Shown: positions 21,507-32,700 of the stretch, piece by piece
Numbering within the stretch: the first letter of the stretch is position 1
How the letters are laid out: every line of letters begins with the position of its first letter
DNA from: Lineolata rhizophorae
Lineage: Eukaryota; Ascomycota; Dothideomycetes; Lineolatales; Lineolataceae
DNA length: 64,000 nt
NCBI GenBank assembly: GCA_010093515.1
Contig: MU001678.1
Span: forward strand, 1,078,409 to 1,142,408
Direction: 5' to 3'
Program-made: the position numbers and the translations under genes
The notes under the pieces: model-generated
What the model was told of the DNA's origin: nothing
The model's database searches: none
The model's input: only the letters and a program-made list of their open reading frames with translations

Positions 21507-22514
21507 TCACATGGGTAACCACTCCTGCCTCTCCCGGTCGAACTGATGGTTCTTATAGTTGGTCTGCACGAGCGCCTTGCTCCCGTACTCCTCCTCGAGC
21601 AACTCGGCGTACCCGAACGGCACCTTCACCGGCGTGTCCTCGAAGTAGCTGTCCCTGAGCGGGAAGAGGTCCTTCTCGCGGTAGCGGTGGCGATCCTTGG
21701 ACATGAGCATGCCGCGCTCGCCGCGTTCCTGGGCCGCGAGGTCCGGGCGCAGCGTCGTGATGTCGATGAAGAGGCCGTTCTCGGTGTCGATCCAGCGGGC
21801 GTCGATGACGTTCATCCAGTCGTTGGTGCTCGCGTTGACGTAGTGCGGGTTCACCTCGAGCAGATAGCGCTTCCGCGGTCGCGGCAGCTCCGGCACGTCG
21901 AAGCTGTGCACCGTCATGTTGTAGTAGGAGGCCAGGAAGGCCATGGCCCGCTCCGACACCATGACGTCCGCGTCCGAGTCCCACGGCATGATGCGCCGGT
22001 TCCACCACCAGCCCAGCAGCGTGCCGTGCATGATCCACGTCTCGGCCCCGATGGCGTGCATCGTCGACAGGTAGGTGCGGGTCAGCGCCACGAGCTGGTC
22101 GTGCTGCTTCGCCTGCGGGAGCGTTTTGGCGGCGAAGCGGCCGTCGTAGTGGGGGTGGAACTATTGCGGTGGGCACGCGGCGTGAGTTAGTTGGTTTTAT
22201 TGTCCCTTCTTTCCGCATTGACATTGGCGGAAGCCGCGAGAGCAGAGTTGACGTACCGTCGACTCGTGGAAGTACTTCTCCGACGAGTCCCCGCCCTTGC
22301 CGCTATGATCCTTGGTGAGCCTCGTGCGCACCTCCCAGAAATCCGCGTCGCGCTTCGCGTGCGCGCGCCCCAGCCTCGCCGCGTCGTCGTCGCCGCCGCC
22401 GCCGACAGGCGCCGCGTATGTGAAAGGAAGCGTCGTCGATAGTAGTAGCGTCCATGACAGCAGCAGGAGCAGCGCCAGCAGTGCTTTCGTCGGCGCCGAC
22501 CGCCCAGCCGACAT
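21507..22514 (-). CDS. LicD/fukutin-family protein, 2 exons
   Basis: Spliced as complement(join(21507..22160,22257..22514)), 303 aa. Residues about 7-35 form a signal anchor, so a type II Golgi/ER protein is likely. The LicD domain starts after the intron: FHPHYDGRF, then IMHGTLLGWWWNRRIMPWDS (about 129-148) with the acidic DSDAD cluster expected to bind metal and nucleotide, then FIDITTL and a C-terminal YKNHQFDRERQEWLP. Bacterial LicD transfers phosphocholine; fungal relatives are linked to Mnn4-type mannosylphosphate addition and animal ones to ribitol-phosphate transfer. The exact reaction is not predictable. The 96-nt intron joins HEST to FHPH. The 3' end is ambiguous: the last codons ATG TGA overlap a good donor (GTGAGT at about 21503-21508), and splicing to the TAG near 21433 would end the protein P-M-E instead of P-M. 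Confidence 0.9.
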
Positions 22515-24480
22515 GGTCAACTTTCTCCCTTCCTTCTTCGGGGATTGGGCTTCAGCTGCGCGGCCGCCGCACCATCATACAAGCCCCTGGCGGATCGAGG
22601 CGGTAAGTAGGAGGCTGCTAGAAGAAAAGCGCGCGGGATGGAGATGCGATTCGCCAATATTGGGTGTTGTAGATCTATACGGAGGTTGGAGACGTCGGGG
22701 TGCGGATAGTTGTGCGGTGGTCCGGGACGCAGGTGTCGCGTGCGCTTATTGTCCCCTTTCTTTGTGCCTGTCGCAAGGGACCCAGGATGACGTCGGGGTG
22801 TTTCGCGGGTCAAAGCGAGAAAGACAGCGAAAGCGAATTAACTGAATCGGATCCTTTCACGGCGGATAAAGAAGACTGGTGGAAGAGACGCTGAAAAATG
22901 GTCTGCAAGGGAAAACAGTTGCAAGCCCACAAAGCCCACGCTCCCCGAATGCAGTGAGCGGGTCGTTTTCCTATAAGGCTGCTCACTCTGCTGCGCACCG
23001 CAGCCAGCGGTAGGCAAAGCCGCGTATGCAGCCGACAGGGATGGTGGCAGTTCACCCCCATCGTCGACGCCGCCAGACCTGGCCGTGCCTAAGAGAACCG
23101 GGGCTGGCAGCCAGTCAGTGGCAACGGGAGTGGATCAGCCCCACGCAAAGTGAACTCTCGGCCCCCGTCGCTAAGTATGGAGGTAGTTGTAGCTGTAGAC
23201 CCTCGCAGCGTTTCCGAGCCTCAAACAACGGAGGCCGATTCCCACGGATAGCTCGGATGACCCGAGCCGCGTGGGCGAGCGGGTCCACGGGTGGGTTGCT
23301 TCCCGCACCAGGGCGCAAGGCGTGCGTACCACGTACTACGTACGGACACCGGGCGCAGCACAAGTCCGCCGTCATCGTCGTGTCCCAGAGCCCCGGGAGA
23401 GAGAGCGCGCGCCAAATGCTAGCGATCTATGTAGCGGGTACCAGGGTTTTAAAATTATTGTGGGTACATCAGCCCGGCTGAGGAAGTAGCTCACGCGACA
23501 ATCGATCACCTACTGTATGTAGGTATGTAGCACCTGGAGAGCGTCGATCACCTCGTGTTTACTCCCTGTGTGCCCATACTATTTACCACATGCGTCTATA
23601 CAACAAGTGCTGGCGATGCGCTTGGAATTCACCATCTCGCCCACGATGCCCTCGCTTACCTCCATACTCCGTACCATTCTCTAAAATGCGCCCGGTCACT
23701 GGGACCGACGGTATGCGGGTCCCCGGCTCTCGGCAAGTCCCGCAGCCTGGTACAGTACGCGTCATCGCTAAGCTCGCTAAGCTTCCAGCACGCCACTGGT
23801 TTGGGCAACTGCTCACGAGAGTCCGATGGGGCCAACTGCATGCTTACCAGTCCGAAGCGTCGTTGTTGATTATTCGGCCGAGACGGAGTGCTCTGATGCT
23901 CTGTTTTTCTTTTCTTCTTTTCCCTTTGGGAACTGGAATGTAATTCGTTCGCTGATTCGAAGAACGCTTCTTTTGAAACAGCTCTCTTTCATCTCGCCTC
24001 GTTTGAAGCAAGTGTTAGAATTGAGCTAGGTTGCCTACCAAAACACGCTCAACAAACCGCCGTCTGACGACGATAAGAAAGACGCCCCACCGGAGATTGC
24101 AGTCCTCCTGCTCGCAAGGCCCAGGAAGTTGGCAGCGCGAACTAAAAGCAACCGGACGCGCAATATCCTGGATGAAATTGCCGCTTGCGCTGCTATCCTG
24201 CCACACTTCAGGTGGGGCCGGATCTAGGTTACTCAGCTCATTGGCGTTTCGCATCATGGCCACCCGATGGACATGTGCCACGCCTGTACCTACCCAGCTT
24301 CGGCGACGCTCCGACTCGGAGATCGGCCGCGCCTAGAATATATCGGAGTGTTCCGAAGTTTGTAGCCATCGGGAACACGCGTCGAACAGTAGCAGATGAT
24401 AGAATAACATGTCCTATAGGAACGGAGTGAAGAGGAGAACAGAGATAACATCCAAGCGCAAGTTCTGCTAGACCAAGTCG
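22515..24480. other. Gene-free stretch before the AT-rich block
   Basis: The left part is the promoter side of the LicD gene. The rest is of mixed composition with only short open frames lacking codon bias or domain features. Nothing further is seen. Confidence 0.5.
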
Positions 24481-27010
24481 ATGGTTTTGCTTGTCGCAAT
24501 ACATACATATGCTTGTTGCACTTTCGCCCAGTGTCTCTATGAAAATATGGCCTCAGATACTACTCATTTGGGAAATTTATCCCAAGCCTTTTATGAACTC
24601 AACTAAATAAAATAGGCTCCTGGTGTTCTCTTGGAACAACATCGTAGCACAAGTTCAGTCTTCGACTTCAAGTAGCCAATCGACTTCCGCCGCTGCCGAT
24701 TACGTTTCAGCTGGCTGAACAAGAGTGACGCGAAGGGCTGCTAAGACTAGCATACGCCTACTGATGACGACGTCTGTGGGGCTCTGCGGGGACGGTAAGG
24801 TTCGAGCAAGTTAGGGAAGTCTAAAATGGTATCATGATGTTTTAGGTATATAGGCCCTGAAGAATATCGCTTAGGATACAGTGTCAGAAAATTATAGACT
24901 TCACATGAGTGCACTTTCCTATGATTATCAGTGTGGAAAGTAGTTGGAGTCTACTCCAGTTGAATATTATCTGCTAATTTTGCTAATCTAAGATTGAGTC
25001 CAACAGCTTCTAAAAGTAGTAATTTTCAATGCCACTTTATTATAGACCTATATTAAAAGCTGAAGATAACTGTATTTAACAATCGATTTTGTATGATCTA
25101 TAGTATTGTGTCTAGTAAATTTTGATTATTTTATACTATTCCTAGTTATTCTATACATATTCTGGAGCCTCTAGAGGGTGTTATCAAAGGGTAGCAAGAT
25201 ATCGTGGAATAGCATATAGGGTAGCTCGTAGAGCATCCTATATAGTAGCCTATAGACCAAATTATTAGAGGAGTCTATAGAGTGTTCCATAGACTTAAGG
25301 GGAAGGCTTGATGTTGAAGAGGCAGAAATAGCTGTAGACAAGCAGAGCGAGGTGTTTTATAGAATGCTCTTCAAAGATAGGAGAGGCTATTCCTTAATAG
25401 GATACTAAGTAGACTTATCTATAGTAATACAACAAGATATTTATAGAAATTCTGGAATGTTAACACGATTAGAAGGCACTGACTATAATAGAAATGTTAT
25501 ATAATCGGAATTAGATCCTATAAAGGTCTAACATCCGATTTAATGCCTAGCTAGACAACCAATTTCTGCTACTACTATACTGCTTACAGTGTATATTGTA
25601 ATTGGCCTTCAATTTAACTCCAATCACTTATTGATTGGATACCGATTTGATATCGACTATCTACTGAGATTCATATCTCTATCACTTAGTTCGCCTGCTA
25701 GATAGCAGACTGTGACAAAAGTTTTCTTAAACACACTGCGTAAAGAACTACTTATAACAAATAAACTTTTTCGACCCATGTCTATTTTGTAGTATAGCTA
25801 TCTAGAACAAAGTTTAATAGTAGTAATCTAGAGACTAAAGCCTTATTATATAGTCTATATACTGTTTATATCATACCATTACTCTATTAGATAAAGCGTG
25901 TTAAATTTTTAATCTAGTTGAATCCTATAGACATGCTCTATAGATCGAGATAGCGTGAAATCTATACTATATATATTTTTGCTCCAATTAATTACCTTAA
26001 TAATAAGTATTAGATCTACCTGGTAAATGGCATTTGTCTTTGAAGCTTAAATTTCTTGTTGACTCTATTAGAACTTTGTTCCTACATCTCAAAATCGAAG
26101 TGCTGGAAACGAAGTTGGTTTAGGCAACGCGTCTCAGAACCATATGCTAGCGAGGTCAATAAGGAGTTAGTAGATGTTAGCTTAGCATATAAATAAAAAG
26201 GAGAACTTAGGAGATACTTATAATCTTTAGCAATCAGTCTCTATTTCTACTAGGAAAACACCTGTTTTTATCGATACTTACATGCCCGTACTTATTATGA
26301 GATTTACATGACTATATTCACCCTGCAAGAGCTCTGCTATATATTTAGGTCTAATATAAAGCATCTATATTAGTCCATTGACTAGACCTTGAAGTATATC
26401 AATAAGAGCCTTCTAACTCAATAATATATGGTACAACCTGCTATATTAAGGTTAGACTAAGAAAAAATTACGTACTAGGAGATTCTATAGTGTGGGCCTT
26501 TTTTGTCTCTATATTGAGTTGGAAATAGTCACATAAATGAAAAAGTTCACTAAAAAGAAAGTAGCTAATCTGAATTTCAGAATGTCCTATAGCTGGCATA
26601 ATTTCTATCTGTAGCCTTAAAGCGTTGTCTATACAACATGGTAATTATCATTCACCAGCAATACTTGTGGATCCAAAGATACATGTTACTGCAGCTACCA
26701 AATAAAGGCATAGCTTCGAGTGATTAGGGTGGTTTTATTGGCTAGAATAACCAATTATAGCGGCTAGGTAAGTCCAACTGAGTGTGTCATGACCGAGTAT
26801 ATTGTATTCTGAGTGACTAACAAACTTGAGGCCTGTGAAAAAAGTACATGGCTTGTGAAGCATCATGATGGGTACAAATATGGGATAGAATACGGACGCG
26901 AATTAATTATATATTGGGCACTTGAGTTTCGTAACTCAAAGATAGCTACTATCTCGCTAATGAGTATAAGATTTAAATGCTATCCTGGGAGTAAACGTTG
27001 ATCCATGAGC
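24480..27010. repeat. AT-rich, TpA-rich relic, probably a RIP-mutated repeat
   Basis: About 2.5 kb of strongly AT-rich DNA with abrupt edges against GC-rich sequence at its right end. Stops occur every few codons in all frames, TpA steps are very frequent, and the longest open frame is about 60 codons (26813-27001). These are the marks of repeat-induced point mutation in ascomycetes, normally acting on transposons. No terminal repeats or readable reverse transcriptase, integrase or transposase motifs remain, so the original element cannot be named. The six-base palindrome CTATAG recurs at least eight times. Confidence 0.7.
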
Positions 27011-27218
27011 AGCCTGGATACTTTTTAGTGCACGTTCGTTGATGGGGCGTGAGCCAATCGGACAGCCTTCAGCCGAGACCGGCACCTCACAGGATACCTC
27101 GGTTCTCCACGCCACGTCCACGTGCACCTTGACAACATTCGGAGATGACTATGTCGTGACGCTTACCACGAACGTGGCCAAAGGGCCCCTTGACCCTAAA
27201 GCAACGCTTGCCAGTACA
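27011..27218. other. Short GC-rich leader of the acyl-CoA dehydrogenase gene
   Basis: Composition switches from AT-rich to GC-rich near 27030. The reading frame of the next gene stays open back to an ATG at 27042, but this stretch has no similarity to the family, so it is probably leader sequence. Confidence 0.5.
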
Positions 27219-29285
27219 ATGGCTACGGGACCGGCCAAGCATACAGCCCAGCCGTCCAGCGGCACGGATGGCTTCTTCCAGGCCCCGCCACAAGTGCGGA
27301 ACCAGTTCGAGGAGGACGCGACTCTGCGAAGGGTGTTTGAACGTATCGCATAGCTCACCTACACAGCATGCTGATGCAGCTAACATCTCTCTTCAGACTT
27401 CCTCTCTACTTCGGACCGGGCCCGCTTTTCGGGCCCGTTAGCCTCCTTCGCCGACCTCGTCCTCACCCCCAAGGTTCTTGCCTGGGTTGTCGACGCCGAG
27501 ACCAATCCGCCCTTTGTCCGCGAGCTCGACACGTGGGGCCGTCGCACCAACGAACTCGTCACGAGCGAAGGCTGGCGCCAACTGCAAGCCCTCGGCATCC
27601 GCGAGGGCATCGTGGCGACGGGCCACGAGCGCGACCGGTTCGGCGCCGCCGCCCGCGTCTGGCAGTTCCTCAAGTACCACGTGTGGAGCGCGTCGTCGGC
27701 CAACGTGACATGCCCGAGCGCTATGACGGACGGCGCGGCCACGCTGCTGACGCGGCACCTGCGGCGCAAACCCGGCGCCCTCGAGGCTAGCGGAGGCTTC
27801 GCCGACGCCATGTCCTCGGACATGCGCGGCGTGCTGGAGAAGGCGTACGCGCGTCTTGTGAGCCGCGACCCGGAGCGCGCCTGGACGAGCGGCCAGTGGA
27901 TGACGGAGCGCACAGGTGGCAGCGACGTGCGCGGCACGCAGACGCTGGCGACGCTGGACCCGGGCTTCGTCGCGGCGGCGGGCGAGGCGGCGTTGTCGGT
28001 GCGGGAGGACGCCGAGGGCTCCCCGCTGGGCCCCTGGCGCGTCGACGGCTTTAAATGGTTCAGCTCGGCCACCGATGCCGACATGACTGTGCTTCTCGCG
28101 CGCACGCCTCCTCCAGATGGACAGAGCGAGGCGCCCATTTCGGCCTTCGTTGCGCCCATGCGGCGACGGCTAGGCCCCACGGAGGCATCTGCGGTGGGCG
28201 TACCGCTTACGGCGCCCCAAGGCACCGTGCTCAACGGCGTGCGCATCCAGCGGCTCAAGAGCAAGCTCGGCACGCGACCCGTGCCGACGGCTGAACTTGA
28301 GCTGCGTGGAATGCGTGCCTATCTGCTGGGCGCCCCTGGCCAGGGCGTGAAGGAGATCAGCACCGTGCTCAACATCACGCGCCTGCATAACTCGGCCTCG
28401 GCGTGCGGCTACCTAGGCCGCGGGCTCAGCATCGCGCGCGCCTTCGCCCGAGTGCGCCGCTCCTCGGGCCGCCTCCTGGCCGACACGCCTGCCCACGTCA
28501 AGACGCTCGCCAAGGTCCACGTCGAGTATCGCGCCCAGATGATGCTGACGTACCTCGTTGCCATGCTGCTAGGCCGCGTCGAGTACGCCGGGGATGACGC
28601 GCCCCGGCCTGGGTCCCCGCCGAGCAATAACAGCTCCCCGACGCTTCCCTACCTCAACTCGCTCACCACCTCCCAGTCGGCCAACCTCCTCCGCGCCCTC
28701 ACTCCAGTCATGAAGGCCCTCACGGCCCGCATCGGTATATACGGCCTACAGGAATGCACCGAGGCCCTCGGCGGCGTCGGATACCTCGAGTCGCCGGACC
28801 CGAACGCGAACATCGTCCGCCTGCTGCGCGACGCCTGCGTGCTGTCAATCTGGGAGGGGACCACGGACGTCATGGGCGACGATTTTGCCCGCGCCGTCAA
28901 GGGCCGCGGAGCCGTCGAGGTGGTTGGCGCCTTGGACGCATTTGTGCACAGAGCGCTTGGGATGTGGAGCGGTGCGTGGAAGGACGCTGCGCGGGCAGTG
29001 GGCATGAGGTGGGAGCGTGTGAAGGCGGATATCGGTGCGGGTGAGAGGGAAGAATTGGCGGCTAGGGGCCGGGAGATGTTGGATGAGGCGGGTTGGGTCA
29101 CGATGGCCATTTTGTTGGTCGAAGATGCACGCAGGGATGGGGATGCGATGTCAGCGGAAGTGGCGAGGAGGTGGGTGGCTAAGAAGGAAAGCGTTATGGC
29201 AAGTAGGCCTTGGAATGAGGAGGCATTTTGGGACAAGCGAATCGTATTCGGGGATGGGGAGGGGAAGGAGAGCGCAAGGCTCTAG
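27219..29285 (+). CDS. AidB-like acyl-CoA dehydrogenase, 2 exons
   Basis: Spliced as join(27219..27342,27397..29285), 670 aa (729 aa if the ATG at 27042 is used). It is a flavoprotein of the acyl-CoA dehydrogenase superfamily in the AidB/acyl-CoA dehydrogenase-11-like branch. Marks are GFFQAPPQVRNQF at the N-terminus, ELVTSEGWRQLQALGI, CPSAMTDGAA, the flavin-binding WMTERTGGSDVRGTQ (about 209), the helix TRLHNSASACGYLGRG, LQECTEALGGVGYLE, and the C-terminal IWEGTTDVMGDDF. Known relatives bind FAD; bacterial AidB also binds DNA and is linked to alkylation damage, but the fungal role is unsettled. The 54-nt intron joins VFE to HFLSTSD; the downstream frame is fixed by VLAWVVDAETNPPF. No clear peroxisomal or mitochondrial signal is visible. 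The gene begins only about 200 bp after the AT-rich relic. Confidence 0.92.
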
Positions 29286-29783
29286 ATCGTACGTATGTAG
29301 CTTTTACCTAGGATAGTCACCTACGATGTATCCCAAATTTACGCACTATGTTAGAAAACACGCGATCATGACAAGTTGCATCACAAAATGCACTTATTGG
29401 CCATACTTTTAAAGATTACTTGTTGATATATTTATACCTTTGTCCGGCTATCGGATTGATTCTAATCCAAACAGACACCACTGTGCTCGCAGTTCTGCAC
29501 TTCCACCTCCTAAGCCAGTCATGTGATTCCAAGATGCAGCATGCAGTGTTCGTCAGAGCCGTGGCGAGCCAGAGTGGGGGAATAATGTTGGGGTTACCTC
29601 CCTCAAGGATGGAGGTGCTCCCGAAATGATTTACCTACCGAATGGAGGGACTTCTGTTCAAACTCCACCTGTACCCCTACAAGCCAAAAAGGCGCTTATG
29701 CCGACAAGAGAAGAACGGGATACAAATGCTCGCGCCGAAACGAAGCAAAGGGAAGTAGTAAGAACGAGGGCAAAACCCAATTC
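29286..29783. other. Convergent intergenic region (3' flanks)
   Basis: This lies between the 3' ends of the acyl-CoA dehydrogenase and IQGAP genes. It is AT-leaning on the left, with no supported gene. Confidence 0.55.
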
Positions 29784-32700
29784 TTACTCATCCCTGTAAA
29801 ACTTCTTGAACACGAGATGTAGGAACAGATTGACGTTCAGCCTCAGCGCGCCTTCTCCGCCTCCTCCGCGGCCCGGGCCATCACCACTACCTTGAGCGAA
29901 CAAGTTCATGAACTGGCAATTGTTGAACTGCGCCTGCAGCAGATCGTCTAGGGGCACGCTCGCGCTCGCGCCGGGAATCATCATGCTGCCCATGCTCCCT
30001 TCGATGTGGAATATGCCGACGGCGTCGCTCGAAATGGTTAGGTTGATCTTGTCCCACTGGCGTTCCGAGTAGCCCGCCCACGACACGAGGACGCCCTTCT
30101 CCGCCAGGGTGCGCGCTGAGTACTTGTACGAGCCGAACCGTGGCACGCGCCCAGCCTTTTGTAGCTCGCGTTCGTGGTTGTACTGCTTGGTGAATGGCAG
30201 CAGGAACCGCTTCTTGCCCTTCTTGTTCTGGAGCGTCACCATGGCCTGCTCGATGTAGTCGTTGTATGACTTCAGCTGCTGATCCAACCAAGCGGCTTTT
30301 TCATCTAGGTGTGCTAGGGTCGCGCGAACGCCCTCAAGCTCGCGGGCTCGCTGGACACGGCGGCGATGTTTTGTGCGGATGTCGACGGCAATGTCATTGA
30401 GGATGTCCTGATAGTGGTTATGGCGACTGATCTTGTGGTGCGCCTCCAGCTGTAGCACGTTTTCCAAGCAGATCCGCTTAAGCTCTGAATAGCTTAGGGC
30501 GGTGATATCGACTAGGGGAGTCGTGGAGGCATCGGTGTATGGAGAGCGCTTCTTGCCGGTAGGGTTTTGCATTGCAACTTCCTCTTCCACAAGTTGCTCC
30601 CATCTAGCCTCGTCATCGGTGCTGATCGGTTGAACGAGAATAGAAAGAAGATTTGGGCCGGACTGGATGCGGATAATGTACAAAACGCAGCGTTTGGTTT
30701 CCATGAACAGAGATTTGACGGCCGCCTCCGGATCTATTGTTGCGTTAGAGCTTTACGTGCAATGAGAAATTTTAGATTAAAAAATACATACCTTCCATAT
30801 CGTGGAATTTCGGATTTAGGGTCAGACTAATCTCAGTCGAGCTCACACCCATCATTTCACTCTCGTTCGTCTTGGCGCTTCCAAGTTCTCGAATGATTTC
30901 TCGTAGGACATCGTCTTGTGCGGGGCAAAGGCACGAGATGTCCGTGGCGACGATTTGGTGAATAGCAAAGATGTCGGAGAGCTTAATATATAGAGTTGGT
31001 TTCGTTCGCGCATAGAGGTCGTTGAATTCGTCGATGTCGAATTGCTCTTCCGCTTCGCGAATGTCAATCATGATGGCCCAAATATCTTCGATTCGGCGGA
31101 TCGACTCGGTGATATAAGTATTCAGCGGCACTAAGTAGACATTCTCGCCACGTTCGCCTCCAAAAAGCCGTCCCGACGCAACTTGCCCGAGAACCTTTGC
31201 GACCTCGCCCAAGTTGCGCTTATGAATCGGCGAGAGGCCGCGGTCGACAACACCCCATGTCTCTGGCTGCGTCAGTGGGGGTTGCAAGTACGTTTTCCAG
31301 ACCCATTGGCCTACAACCTGGAGGAGGTGCTGCTGATCCTCGAAAGGGAACTTTGCGCGTAGGTGGTCGAGCATCTGCTGGGCCACGAACCGAATTCCGT
31401 ACGGCATCTTGTGCAGGAGGTCCTCCACGGCAGCGAAGAAGAGGTCCGAAATGTCCCTGAGATCCTCCAAATGACGGACAAAAGTTTCGCGCGTCTCCGG
31501 ATCCTGGATTGCTTTCTCGCGTGGAATGTCTGGCATCTTTCGGCTCCGTTGGCCGGTCCGCAGCTCTTCATTGTTGAGCAGCGAACGGTAGATCTGCATT
31601 GGATCGCTCTCGAGATCGAGGCCTTCATTTTCGATGATATTCTCCTTGATAAGCGGGCCAAGTAGATCACGGAGAAACTTGCGGTCGCGCGGGGAGCGAA
31701 TGTAGCTGCTGAGAAGCTTTCCCCAGAAGTAACTGCCGCGTACGTAGTCCTGCAGAGACGGACAAGCCTCAATTTCTTCCTTCATTGATCTTGAAATGAG
31801 CTTGAGGAGATAGTATTCCTCCCTTCGCTTCTGCGCAAAGCCGAAGAGGCCCATAAAAAGGAGTTCAAAACGCTTTAGTTCCTTCTCAGGTTTACCTTGT
31901 TCTCGGATCCGTTTGAAAAGTCGCGCGAGGTATTGGGGCTGGGTTTGTAGTACAAAGAAAAGTTCCTGGTAGTGTTCCAACTTCCTCCTCGAATTTTTGT
32001 TGAGTGCTTTGAGGTCGAAGGGATCCTTGGATGAAATCTCTTTGCTCGAGAGCAGGTTGCCAACGTGGCCGCCAAAATGCTTCTGATGTTTCACGACTTC
32101 ATCCAAAGTGATCTTATTCTTGACGAGCAGGGCGATTTTGATGTCAAGCTGATCGATATACTGTTCCGCCATCTCGTTTTGCCGGACATGCTGGACAACC
32201 GTCTTTCGGAGCCTTTCAGATTCTTAAGTAGCAGTTAGCGCTGACATAAAAGCATCTTGCTAAACGGCCTACTTACCGATTTCCTCATCGAAATCAAAGT
32301 CGCTATCGTTCAAAAGATGAACAAAGTTCTTGATAGTGCCGACAGGGGGATTCTTCCCACTCGTTAAACTCTTATAGGCCTCTCCCTGCTGACGACCGCG
32401 TACAAAACTCTGGATTTTGACCACCTTCTCCATGTTCTCTTTGTAATACTTCTTCTTTTCGGCAAATTTAGAGCAGACAACCATGCTGCGGATCTGGGCC
32501 TGGAATTCCGTAATCGTGTCCTCGCACTCTTCGAGCTCGGCAAGCGTTGTTCCGATTTTGATCCTGGTGAACATTGCTCTCATGAGTCCTTGTAGGCTAG
32601 TCGCTGCTTCTTCGTGCTCTTCTAATGACGAGAGGAACTCCTCAGCTCTCTGGCGTACCATGAATCCACGAGCAAATGCCTGCAACGACTCTGTAGCCGG

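Noticed and set aside
24480-27010. Intact or recent transposon
   Set aside because: No terminal repeats, target-site duplication or readable transposase/reverse transcriptase; only a mutated relic can be supported.
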